Shown here piece after piece: positions 1-8,568 of a DNA stretch of 30,471 nt; the first letter of the stretch is position 1; the number at the start of each line of letters is the position of its first letter. The translations under genes and the position numbers were made by a program. Below the pieces are notes generated by a model. The model was not told the DNA's origin and did no database searches. It saw only the letters and a program-made list of their open reading frames with translations. This DNA comes from an uncultured Muribaculaceae bacterium. GTDB taxonomy: Bacteria; Bacteroidota; Bacteroidia; Bacteroidales; Muribaculaceae. The stretch is taken from contig CAJUKE010000013.1 of NCBI GenBank assembly GCA_910587075.1, forward strand, positions 1-30,471. Reading direction: 5' to 3'.

Positions 1-396
1 TCATCTTCCGCCTCTGCAATATCTATGCCTAAACACAGGGTTTTTACTATGCGCCCTACTTTGGCCACAAGAAGTTATGCCGGACTTGTCAAGCGGGCTA
101 AATCCCGCGGCTACCGCGTAGTGTTGCTCTTCTTTTGGCTCGCTACGCCCGATATGGCCAAAGAGCGTGTCGCGAAACGGGTCAGCGAGGGTGGCCACAA
201 CATTCCCGCCGAGGTAATCGAGCGCAGATACTGGCTTGGATTGCGGAATTTCTTCGATATTTTCGCGCCGATTGTGGATTGTTGGATGTTTTTTGATAAT
301 GAGGATGACACTGTTCTTCTTGCCAACGAAGAAGAAGCTGTTGATGCTGAGTTGTTTGCTAAAATCAAAGGTTTATGTCTGAACAAGAAAGAATAG
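1..396 (+). CDS. Zeta-toxin-like P-loop kinase, C-terminal part (cut by window edge)
   Basis: The reading frame is open from base 1, so the start lies outside the window. The visible 131 codons match the C-terminal half of chromosomal zeta-toxin-like proteins (UDP-N-acetylglucosamine kinase or AAA-type family): a TLATRSYAGLVKRAK segment, then GYRVVLLFFWL, then ERVAKRVSEGGHNIPAEVIERRY, and a closing FDNED-like strand. Family members usually read FETTL before the ATRSY stretch; here the matching positions read FTMRPTL, so a normally conserved acidic residue is missing. The P-loop is outside the window and cannot be checked. The stop lies inside the next small gene (22-nt overlap), so the two are probably co-translated. 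The family call is fairly safe, but activity is unknown; many chromosomal members are orphan kinases rather than proven toxins. Confidence 0.72.
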   Translation, partial: SSSASAISMPKHRVFTMRPTLATRSYAGLVKRAKSRGYRVVLLFFWLATPDMAKERVAKRVSEGGHNIPAEVIERRYWLGLRNFFDIFAPIVDCWMFFDNEDDTVLLANEEEAVDAELFAKIKGLCLNKKE

Positions 397-566
397 AATT
401 GCGCGAAAAGATTACCGCGGGCTTGAAGGTGTCTTATGAGAATCTTCTACGGCGCAAGGCCGCTCTTGGGCAGGATATGGTTTTCGCCGATGAGAATGGC
501 CGGCCGCGCATTGTCCCAGCCAAGGAAGCGCTCGCCGAATATGAGCGGGCCCGTAAGGCGGAGTGA
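375..566 (+). CDS. Small conserved-looking protein paired with the zeta-like kinase
   Basis: This 63-residue soluble protein starts at an ATG that overlaps the end of the zeta-like gene by 22 nt. An N-terminal charged helix (residues about 3-30, pattern ELREKITAGLKVSYENLL) is followed by a short beta-like part containing MVFADENGRPRIVPAKEAL. I recall similar 55-70 residue proteins next to zeta-like kinases in other bacteria, which supports a real gene and a partner or antitoxin-like role. That role is inference: no classical epsilon-antitoxin sequence is recognisable, and classical antitoxins usually lie upstream. No membrane segment or signal peptide is present. Confidence 0.6.
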   Translation: MSEQERIELREKITAGLKVSYENLLRRKAALGQDMVFADENGRPRIVPAKEALAEYERARKAE

Positions 567-639
567 CGACTACTTTATTTGTGCGGTAATCGGGGGCGCC
601 GCGTGGCAACCAATGGTCCCCGCGGGGTGTTAGGATAGT

Positions 640-1560
640 ATGATCAAGTTTTATTCGTGCGAGGAAGAGGGATTTGTCGAGCGGCCGAGCTGGGACCCGC
701 GGTACTGGATTAACGTCGAGCGGCCGGGGGAGGCCGACCGCGAGGCGCTCGGGCGCCTCGGCGTGCCACGTTCCTTTATGGAGAATCTTTCGGATATGGA
801 CGAGCGGCCCCGTTTCGAACGCGAGGACGGCTGGCTGCTCACCATAGTGCGCATCCCGCAACCCCTCGGAGCCGGGAAGCTCGGATTCACGACCATGCCC
901 CTCGGCATTATGACGAAGGGCGATATTATAATCACCTATTGCGCGACCTCCACCGAACTGATTCCCGACTTCATTGACCACTGCAACCGCCGCCATATCG
1001 CGGTTGACAACCAGCCCGATTTCGTGCTGAGAATCATATTCGCGTCGACTTACTGGTTTCTCGCCTACCTGAAGGTCATCAACGACACTATGACTGACTA
1101 CACCGCAAGCCTAACCCGCGGCGTGAGTAATGACATACTCCTGAACCTCATGGAGTTGCAGAAGTCGCTCGTGTACTTCAACACCTCCCTGCAGGGCAAC
1201 AGCATGCTCATCCAGCGGCTCGACAAGGTGTTCGAGGCCGACTGCGACGCCGACCTCGTGGAGGATGTCGAAATCGAGCTTTCGCAGGCCGCGAACACCG
1301 TCAACGTGTATATGCAGATTCTCTCCAACAGTATGGACACCTACGCCTCGGTGATTTCCAACAACGTCAACAACGTCATGAAAACCATGACCAGCGTCTC
1401 CCTCATTCTTATGATCCCGACCCTGGTGGCGAGCTTCTACGGCATGAACGTCGACGTATGGTTCGGCACCGCCCCCCAGGCCTTCCTCTTCATCATCCTC
1501 TTCTCCTTCGGCGTCAGCACCCTCGCTTGGTACCTCCTCCACCGCAAAGGGTGGCTGTAA
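640..1560 (+). CDS. corA: CorA-family divalent metal (Mg2+/Co2+) transporter
   Basis: A 306-residue inner-membrane channel. The family signature YGMNV is at residues about 267-271, with GMN at 268-270. It lies at the end of the first membrane helix (about 249-267) and is followed by a second helix (about 280-299) and the basic C-terminal tail HRKGWL. The N-terminal 240 residues form the cytoplasmic domain with the long stalk helix (QKSLVYFNTSLQGNSMLIQRL region) typical of the family. Length is normal. The ATG at 640 is preceded by a weak purine-rich AGGATA. The gene stands alone: the zeta-partner gene ends 73 nt upstream and a hairpin repeat lies downstream. CorA channels take up Mg2+ and sometimes Co2+ or Ni2+; the exact ion cannot be read from sequence. 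Confidence 0.93.
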   Translation: MIKFYSCEEEGFVERPSWDPRYWINVERPGEADREALGRLGVPRSFMENLSDMDERPRFEREDGWLLTIVRIPQPLGAGKLGFTTMPLGIMTKGDIIITYCATSTELIPDFIDHCNRRHIAVDNQPDFVLRIIFASTYWFLAYLKVINDTMTDYTASLTRGVSNDILLNLMELQKSLVYFNTSLQGNSMLIQRLDKVFEADCDADLVEDVEIELSQAANTVNVYMQILSNSMDTYASVISNNVNNVMKTMTSVSLILMIPTLVASFYGMNVDVWFGTAPQAFLFIILFSFGVSTLAWYLLHRKGWL

Positions 1561-1737
1561 CACCCACGCCGCGCCACCTCCCCGCCAAGTCAGTCGAAAT
1601 CGCGGGAACTTTATTGCCCTCAAATTTGTACCAATGCCACCGACATATGTCCGAGCGCCCGGAGGGTGTGGGTTCGTGGTATCTTAATGAAGTGCTTGAT
1701 CTGCTGAGGCGCGAAGTTGACCTGCCCGCAAAATCCA

Positions 1738-1801
1738 ATAAGCCAAGGTCGGAGGCCCCCGCGCGGTGATTCGCGGCGCGGGGTCTCCGACCTTGGTTTG
1801 G
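1738..1801. repeat. 64-bp hairpin repeat, copy 1
   Basis: A near-perfect inverted repeat with left arm CCAAGGTCGGAGGCCCC at 1743-1759 and right arm GGGGTCTCCGACCTTGG at 1780-1796, one pair being G-T. The tip is GTGATTCGC. The same 64 bp recurs at 5636-5699 in the same orientation with only three substitutions. It sits 3' of both corA (plus) and the lipoprotein gene (minus). A role as bidirectional terminator is possible, but there is no proper U-tract on either strand. The remaining 1561-1737 stretch shows no convincing gene. Confidence 0.85.
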
Positions 1802-1844
1802 TTGCGGGATGGTGGGTCTGTTGTAGCTTATTTACATTATACAA

Positions 1845-2573
1845 TCATTCGTCACTTTCCTCTTGGAGTTCATCCTCAGCCATCTCAAGTTCTAATTCCC
1901 AATCCTGCAAACCAATTTCAATTGTTTCATTTACAGAATTAATCATTCGTATTTTAGGGTAGTCATCTTCACCCCAAGAATAAATAATTTCTGACAATTT
2001 AGGATTAAGAATGTGGTATTCTGTGTAGATGCGAGGTTGCCCGGAGGAATCTGTGTATCGGAATTTATAGGTAACATACCATCCGAAAAAGTCGGTCGCT
2101 TTTTCAAGTCTCTGATTATTCACGATAAGACTATCACCCAAAGTTCGCATCTTTATGTATGCGACTTTGGACTCATCTTGTTTTGCAGATATTTTTTCTT
2201 TAATATCCTGTATAGTTAACGCCTGAGACCAAAATCCGCCTCCGTTCCCTGAATATAGGCTTCTAACAGCGGCTTTTTGACTTGATTTGATTCGGTCCTC
2301 TAAAGCTGATATTTCAGATTCTAACCGTTGATAATTTGCTTGAGCCAACAGATACTTGTCACCGAGTTCAATCATTTCAGGACTCGATAACCATGCCTTG
2401 CGCAAGGTGTCAAGTTTGACTGAGATTAACTCGTGACTGTTAAAGTTGTCGAGTGTCTCAAAGAGACGCTTTTCGATTAGTTCTTCCGCCTTTGATTGAC
2501 GACGTTCAGACGTGTCGCATTGCGCGAAAAGCAATCCAAGCAGAAGCATTAGTAATAATTTGATTGTTTTCAT
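1845..2573 (-). CDS. Predicted lipoprotein, coiled-coil, unknown function
   Basis: A 242-residue protein with a lipoprotein signal: a hydrophobic run LLLMLLLGLLFAQC places the lipidated cysteine at residue 19. The mature part is charged. A helical, coiled-coil-prone stretch (about residues 65-135, with ANYQRLESEISALEDRIKSSQ) contains a glycine-rich patch NGGGFW. Then comes a beta-like part with GWYVTYKFRYTD and YTEYHILNP, and finally a very acidic tail ending in EESDE. I do not recognise the family. It is the last gene of an AT-richer minus-strand group, 23 nt after the 633-residue secreted protein, and is probably co-transcribed with it. It is likely anchored in the outer or inner membrane facing the periplasm. 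Confidence 0.75.
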   Translation of the reverse strand: MKTIKLLLMLLLGLLFAQCDTSERRQSKAEELIEKRLFETLDNFNSHELISVKLDTLRKAWLSSPEMIELGDKYLLAQANYQRLESEISALEDRIKSSQKAAVRSLYSGNGGGFWSQALTIQDIKEKISAKQDESKVAYIKMRTLGDSLIVNNQRLEKATDFFGWYVTYKFRYTDSSGQPRIYTEYHILNPKLSEIIYSWGEDDYPKIRMINSVNETIEIGLQDWELELEMAEDELQEESDE

Positions 2574-2596
2574 TATTGTTCTCTGGTATGGATGGG

Positions 2597-4498
2597 TTAG
2601 CTGAATCCTGTATTGTATTTGTGTTTAATGGACGTTGGATATGCGAATTTTATAGCATCTTTAGGTGATATGTAGTTTATGGACTTTACATTATCTCCAT
2701 CCAATTCTACTATAAAAAGATAATAGTCAGCGTACGTCCGTTTGATGACCAAAGCGACAGTCATGTCTGATGATAGATAAACTACTTCATCTAGTCCTGA
2801 TAGCACAGTGTCAAATCGTTGATTTGCAATTTCGGTATTATCTTTTTTCTTGAAATAGTAACTGGATCCGTCGCAGGTGAATTTTTTAATCTTGTCTGCC
2901 TCTGGTTTGAGCTTATTATTAAAAACACAAGCCCCAAAGGCCGTTGTGCATAGATTTTTTCTTTTTTCGTCCTCCTTGAATTTTTTGTAATCCGCTAACG
3001 ATATTCTTTCTTTGCTTTTATTTGATGCAGATGGGCTTACGAATCCTTTTTCATATGCGTTTACTAATTCGTTGGCACATTCCGCGCTTAGATAGTACCT
3101 GTTTTTTTCGAATGAGGCACATTCTGACTTTCGCCACAGTTTGTACAACTCATTCTTCCATAAATTCTCGATATCATTATCGCTAACATTATTTCGTGAA
3201 TGGAATTTTTCACGATAGAGCTTGACCCAGTCTGTTGAGTAGTTAGGATTGAAATCAAAATCGGCAATGTTGCCATATCTTACAACATACCATTTCGGTC
3301 CTTGGGGAGTATATTCCGGTATTAACACAATATGCATGTCGGCAGAGATTAAGTTGTCGCAGCCGTTGTAATTTGTCCAATTGTCGATTGCTTCAAAGCT
3401 AACGTTGTTGGCTTTAACTCCGTCAGAAAATTCGAAAGAGTAATTGTCGTCGACAACAGTGAAACCCGCTACGGGAGCGCAATCCCGTATGAATTTATTA
3501 GCTCTGTATACGAGGAATTCCTTGAAAACATGTTTGCGGTCTTCGGCAAATTTAGTGGCATATTCTTCTCCTTGCCTTTGCAGGTCTTCTTCGAACAATC
3601 GAATTTTCTCCGCTTCAGCCTTCTTTTCCGCAAGAATCTCTTCAGGTGATTTATATATGATTTCTCTTGATTCGTATGCTTGTAGAAGTTCGCCGTCTTT
3701 ATATGTGCGTTTCTCTGTCCAGTTGCCATATTCGTCATACACATATTCGTATCTGTAGCCGGTTTCATTGCTACGCAAAGTTCCTACAACATTGTTGCCT
3801 ATGATTGCTTTGTTCCCTTCTCTGAAGAGATCGCCATTCTGATTATAGCTGTAGTACGTTGTTGTGTTGGCAACGAATGGAACAGACTTTGACATACTGA
3901 TAACTCTGCCTTCTTTGTCGAGTTTCCCTGTTACGGCAAAAGGCCCTCCGGCTTCAGCAAAGTCAGTGCCCTTTTTTACATAAGTAATTTCTTTCTTGCC
4001 GTAATAGTATTTGGTTTCGAACCCGGTAGGTGTATATTCGAATACGCGACGGGTCATCAGCTTTCCATCCTCATAGCATTTGACTTCGATTATTCGGTTG
4101 GAAGAATCATAGCGATAAGCGATGGTGTTACGTACAGGGTTCCCGTATTTACCAAGAACGGAATACTCCACGGAGTCAGGGAAGTGTGCGTATGTGCTGA
4201 CCTTTTCTTCGTTAGTAAAGCTGATCTTTTTTGCGATTTTGCCATTTTCATCAAAGATAAGGCTGTCTTGTTTGTGAACATCGGTTCTTACGACTTGGCC
4301 CAGTTCGATGATAGGGGTCATACGCTTAGTGGAGACTGAGTAAACAGGACCTTTAAGGCCAAACCCTTCTTTCGAAAATTGATTCTGAACATTCCATAAA
4401 GGATTCCTGTCGTCCGCAGAGGCTCTCATACCGGCCATATGTAGAGCGCAGAAGACGATTACGACTTTATAGATGATACCTTTAATGAGTGCTTTCAT
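2597..4498 (-). CDS. Large secreted protein with YD-type repeats, unknown function
   Basis: A 633-residue protein with an N-terminal signal peptide (hydrophobic residues about 9-22, likely cleaved near ASA, residues 26-28). Residues about 75-275 carry short tyrosine-rich beta repeats of the YD or 'toxin wing' kind: YRYDSSNRIIEVKCYEDGK, YYSYNQNGDLFREGNK and YVYDEYGNWTEKRTYKDGE. A charged helix follows (about 283-325, SPEEILAEKKAEAEKIR). The last 300 residues have no motif I know. Its ATG overlaps the stop of the upstream UDG-like gene in an ATGA arrangement, so translation is coupled. Codon and base use are AT-richer than the surrounding housekeeping genes, which suggests acquisition. YD repeats often form extracellular beta structures, but no toxin core or protease domain is visible here. 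Confidence 0.75.
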   Translation of the reverse strand: MKALIKGIIYKVVIVFCALHMAGMRASADDRNPLWNVQNQFSKEGFGLKGPVYSVSTKRMTPIIELGQVVRTDVHKQDSLIFDENGKIAKKISFTNEEKVSTYAHFPDSVEYSVLGKYGNPVRNTIAYRYDSSNRIIEVKCYEDGKLMTRRVFEYTPTGFETKYYYGKKEITYVKKGTDFAEAGGPFAVTGKLDKEGRVISMSKSVPFVANTTTYYSYNQNGDLFREGNKAIIGNNVVGTLRSNETGYRYEYVYDEYGNWTEKRTYKDGELLQAYESREIIYKSPEEILAEKKAEAEKIRLFEEDLQRQGEEYATKFAEDRKHVFKEFLVYRANKFIRDCAPVAGFTVVDDNYSFEFSDGVKANNVSFEAIDNWTNYNGCDNLISADMHIVLIPEYTPQGPKWYVVRYGNIADFDFNPNYSTDWVKLYREKFHSRNNVSDNDIENLWKNELYKLWRKSECASFEKNRYYLSAECANELVNAYEKGFVSPSASNKSKERISLADYKKFKEDEKRKNLCTTAFGACVFNNKLKPEADKIKKFTCDGSSYYFKKKDNTEIANQRFDTVLSGLDEVVYLSSDMTVALVIKRTYADYYLFIVELDGDNVKSINYISPKDAIKFAYPTSIKHKYNTGFS

Positions 4499-5115
4499 AG
4501 TTCTGTGTTGATTACGTTATGCCACCGTTCGCGTGAGTAGCCTGCTGAGGGGTGGTATACCCAGAGGACTCGTGATTCGTTGCCGTCAGCGAGACGATAA
4601 TAGCCGTTTTTAACGTTGTAACCGTCTATTTCGAGAGGTTCGCCTTCGCGCCAGCGTTCTCCGCCGGGGAGAAAGTTGTACATACGTGTTACACCCCATA
4701 CGATGATTAAATCTGGCCGCAGTTCGTCGATGACCTCAAAAAAGGCGTCTTCGGAATTTCGGAAGTCAACCCATTCGGGAGATTTTCTGGAGCTGTCCAT
4801 CGCTTTCTGCACATAGTTGTAGAAGGCAAGTGAATTCCAAATTCTGGGGCTTTCTTCGAGGTCTGTTTCGTGATTTACGAGCGAACGCTCGAATTTGTGG
4901 AATGTTACGGTCCAAGAACCCGTTTCTCCGCTGAGGAGGACTTTAATGCAGTCGGTCGACGTGAAGTCCGCGCACTCCTCAGCATTTTCGACATGACCAC
5001 AGTCCTCGCATTCTTTGCACAGATGAGCCTCGCCCAGGACGAGTATCTTCTTTCCGAAGATTCCGCCGGAGTCATAGTTCTCTCCAACCCACGGTTTGAA
5101 AAAAACTTTTCCCAT
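4495..5115 (-). CDS. Uracil-DNA-glycosylase-like fold protein with N-terminal cysteine cluster
   Basis: A 206-residue soluble protein. It opens with a glycosylase-like strand KILVLGEAH (residues about 23-31), followed directly by spaced cysteines C33, C36, C39 and C48. The middle contains FERSLVNHE, then WNSLAFYNYVQ and the strand DLIIVWGVTRMYNFLP. Near the end it has VYHPSAGYS with H188, like the HPS motif of the uracil-DNA glycosylase superfamily. I recall similar 200-residue proteins in Bacteroides and phages, annotated as hypothetical. Whether it removes uracil is not shown; the superfamily also contains non-canonical members. It is the first gene of a coupled operon with the 633-residue secreted protein, which is an odd pairing for a DNA repair enzyme. 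It lies about 60 nt downstream of the terminator of a candidate leader RNA. Confidence 0.7.
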   Translation of the reverse strand: MGKVFFKPWVGENYDSGGIFGKKILVLGEAHLCKECEDCGHVENAEECADFTSTDCIKVLLSGETGSWTVTFHKFERSLVNHETDLEESPRIWNSLAFYNYVQKAMDSSRKSPEWVDFRNSEDAFFEVIDELRPDLIIVWGVTRMYNFLPGGERWREGEPLEIDGYNVKNGYYRLADGNESRVLWVYHPSAGYSRERWHNVINTEL

Positions 5116-5169
5116 GATTGGTTTACGGTGCCGCGGGGCCCACCTCGTTGGCGATTGATTGGTTTATAA

Positions 5170-5546
5170 AGAAAAAGCGTGAGAGCCGTACTGTTTGCCC
5201 GTTCCGCTTGTTGAGGCCCTGGATTGCCCATTGGAGTAGAACGAGCAAACGTGCAGAAGCCTCACGCAGAATATGCTATGCGCCCATAACAGACGCTCTC
5301 GCGCCTGGCCGGACGGAATATACATATCCACTAAGACATCTACCGTTTGCTACATTCTTGACTCCAATTGAAGTTTTCCAGGTTTCAACAAGCCAAGAAA
5401 GAGCGCCGAGTAAACGCTTTTCATTATGTCTGTCGGTATGCCGTTAGGCGGCAAACCGATGCCGACCCTCCCGCGTTGCCCTTGACCGGGTTGACTCAGC
5501 GGCGCTGAGCCTCCGCCTTTCGGCTATCTGCGTGAAGTGGTCTGCG
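5170..5546 (-). ncRNA. Candidate structured RNA or attenuator leader upstream of the UDG-like operon
   Basis: The 615-nt gap between the UDG-like gene and ettA holds no convincing protein gene on either strand. On the minus strand it has a strong Bacteroidetes promoter (-7 at 5551-5558) and ends in a long hairpin followed by TTTTT (5172-5176). Between them are local stems, for example GTCGG...CCGAC at about 5432-5467 and GCCGAAAGGC near 5520. A 5' segment at 5527-5536 can pair with 5261-5270 (nine Watson-Crick pairs and one wobble), which competes with the base of the terminator hairpin. It could be an independent RNA or a regulated leader. It lacks tmRNA, RNase P and SRP RNA signatures. I recall Bacteroidales-1 RNA as a family bounded by such a promoter and terminator, but I cannot assign it. 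Confidence 0.5.
5172..5267 (-). terminator. Long terminator hairpin of the candidate RNA
   Basis: Read on the minus strand, GCGTGAG (5267-5261) pairs with CTCACGC (5183-5177). GTTTGCTCGTTC (5250-5239) pairs with GAACGGGCAAAC (5204-5193), with one G-U pair. A run of five T follows at 5176-5172. The stem is interrupted and the hairpin is about 90 nt, longer than ordinary terminators. Confidence 0.6.
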
Positions 5547-5550
5547 GTCG

Positions 5551-5581
5551 CAAAGTTAAAAACAAATTTCCACGTTTGCAA
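5551..5581 (-). promoter_or_regulatory. Bacteroidetes-type promoter, minus strand
   Basis: The minus strand reads TTG (5581-5579), 20 nt, then TAACTTTG (5558-5551), a full match to the Bacteroidetes -33/-7 consensus. The start point would be near 5546. It drives the candidate RNA and possibly the three-gene operon beyond it. Confidence 0.72.
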
Positions 5582-5635
5582 TAGTTTTGTGGAAATCGTA
5601 ATATCAGTCAAATATCATCTAATGTAGTGTATTAT

Positions 5636-5699
5636 ATAAGCCAAGGTCGGAGGCCCCGGCGCGGCGATTCGCGGCGCGGGGCCTCCGACCTTGGTTTGG
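5636..5699. repeat. 64-bp hairpin repeat, copy 2
   Basis: A perfect 17-bp inverted repeat: CCAAGGTCGGAGGCCCC at 5641-5657 and GGGGCCTCCGACCTTGG at 5678-5694, with inner pairing and the tip GCGATTCGC. Direct copy of 1738-1801 with three differences (at 5658, 5666 and 5682). It lies 3' of ettA and could help end that operon. Confidence 0.88.
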
Positions 5700-5731
5700 G
5701 GGTGGGGGATTCGTTGTTGCCAGGGGCGAGC

Positions 5732-7429
<1,698 letters not shown>

Positions 7430-7446
7430 ATGGTATGGTGAGTGAT

Positions 7447-8013
7447 TTATTTCTTTTTCTTCGGGGCGTATTTCGCGAGGTAGCCGCAGCGGGTTTTTCC
7501 GGCAATGATGTTGTTGAGCTTGCCGCGGATAAACTGCTTGCGCAGGGTCGAGATGTGGTCAACGTAGAGGGCGCCTTCGAGGTGGTCGCACTCGTGCTGC
7601 ACGATGCGGGCCAGGAAGCCGGAAATCTCCTCCTCGTGGGGCTGGAAATCCTCGTCGAGCCAGCGCAGGCGTATGTGCTCAACGCGCTTTACGTCCTCGC
7701 TGATGCCGGGGAGGCTGAGGCACCCCTCGGAGCGGCTCACCGGGTCGCCGTCGAGCACCTCCACCTCGGGGTTGATCAGGGCGAACTTGCGCCCCTTGCA
7801 TTCTGGGAAGGTGTCGCTCACCGGGTCGGCGTCGATCACCACGATGCGGTCGGCCCGCCCGATCTGCGGCGCCGCGAGCCCCACGCCCTCGGAGGCGTAC
7901 ATGGTTTCAAACATATCGGCCAGGAGCTTCTTGAGGTCGGGATAGTCCGGCTCGATGTCGGCGCACTCCTCGCGGAGCACGGGATGGCCGTAGAGATATA
8001 CTGGAAGTTTCAT
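7447..8013 (-). CDS. def: Peptide deformylase
   Basis: A 188-residue enzyme that removes the formyl group from the initiator methionine of new proteins. All three family motifs are intact: GVGLAAPQIG at 43-52, EGCLSLPG at 96-103, and HECDH at 140-144. The metal ligands are therefore C98, H140 and H144, with catalytic E141. The C-terminus is a lysine-rich tail (KKKK), as is common in Bacteroidetes members. Its ATG overlaps the ruvX stop by 4 nt, so the two are translationally coupled, and ettA follows 17 nt downstream. The operon groups functions in translation and ribosome maturation. No signal peptide is present, so it is cytosolic. Confidence 0.97.
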   Translation of the reverse strand: MKLPVYLYGHPVLREECADIEPDYPDLKKLLADMFETMYASEGVGLAAPQIGRADRIVVIDADPVSDTFPECKGRKFALINPEVEVLDGDPVSRSEGCLSLPGISEDVKRVEHIRLRWLDEDFQPHEEEISGFLARIVQHECDHLEGALYVDHISTLRKQFIRGKLNNIIAGKTRCGYLAKYAPKKKK

Positions 8014-8426
8014 TGGTTGTAAGTGATAAAGTCGTTAAGGATTATGGCGGCCGAAATCTTGTCGACCACGGCCTTGTCGCGGCGCGCCATGCGGCGCATC
8101 CCCCCGTCGATCATCGCCCTGTGGGCCAGCACGGAGGTGAAACGCTCGTCGGCCCACACGATCTCCATCTCCGGGGGGAGCGCCTTGCGCAGGCGCCCCA
8201 CGGCGGGGAGTATGTAGCGCGTCGAGTCGGAGGGCTGGCCATTCATATTCAGCGGCCTGCCGACCACGATCATATCGACCGGCTCGCGGCGGCAATAGTC
8301 GGCCACGAACTCAGGCAGACGGCCCGTCTCGACCGTCTCCAGCGGGTTGGCGACGATGCGTGCCGGGTCGGTCACGGCCACGCCGCAACGCTTCTGTCCC
8401 ATATCAATCGCCAAAAGTCGGCCCAT
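8010..8426 (-). CDS. ruvX: RuvX/YqgF, putative pre-16S rRNA nuclease
   Basis: An RNase H-like nuclease of about 138 residues, normal for the family. Visible motifs are LLAIDMGQKRCGVAV with the first catalytic aspartate at residue 8 of this start, the strand MIVVGRPLNMNG, WADERFTS, and VDKISAAIIL containing the last acidic residue. Members mature the 5' end of 16S rRNA; the older name 'Holliday junction resolvase' is less supported. I chose the ATG at 8426, which gives MGRLLAID. A GTG two codons earlier (8432) is also in frame and would add two residues. It is the first gene of the ruvX-def-ettA operon, with a well-formed promoter just upstream, and it overlaps def by 4 nt. Confidence 0.93.
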   Translation of the reverse strand: MGRLLAIDMGQKRCGVAVTDPARIVANPLETVETGRLPEFVADYCRREPVDMIVVGRPLNMNGQPSDSTRYILPAVGRLRKALPPEMEIVWADERFTSVLAHRAMIDGGMRRMARRDKAVVDKISAAIILNDFITYNQ

Positions 8427-8452
8427 AATCACACATTGATATAATTATACCG

Positions 8453-8483
8453 CAAAAATACTAATTTTCGGCGAGGCTCGCAA
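8453..8483 (-). promoter_or_regulatory. Promoter of the ruvX-def-ettA operon
   Basis: The minus strand reads TTG (8483-8481), 20 nt, then TATTTTTG (8460-8453), matching the Bacteroidetes consensus. The start point would be near 8447, leaving a leader of about 20 nt before the ruvX ATG. Confidence 0.68.
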
Positions 8484-8568
8484 GCCGCCCGCGGCGCCGC
8501 GCTCCCATACGCCGCGAATTCGGGCACCTCCCGCGCAATCTTTCGCGCCCCCGCTGCGTTATTAAAGT

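Noticed and set aside
1647..1769. 40-codon plus-strand frame starting MSERPEGVGSWYLNEV
   Set aside because: The protein-like start has no ribosome site and the end runs into the hairpin repeat; too short to support.
5350..5424. 24-codon minus-strand frame inside the candidate RNA
   Set aside because: No ribosome site and no recognisable sequence; the region's stems and promoter/terminator explain it better as RNA.
5118..5447. 109-codon plus-strand frame between the UDG-like gene and ettA
   Set aside because: The translation has no family pattern and it runs antisense to the candidate RNA with its conserved-looking stems.
5170..5546. tmRNA, RNase P RNA or SRP RNA
   Set aside because: No T-arm with GGTTCGAATCC, no GAGGAAAGTCC core and no GGTCCGGAAGGAAGCA loop could be found on either strand.
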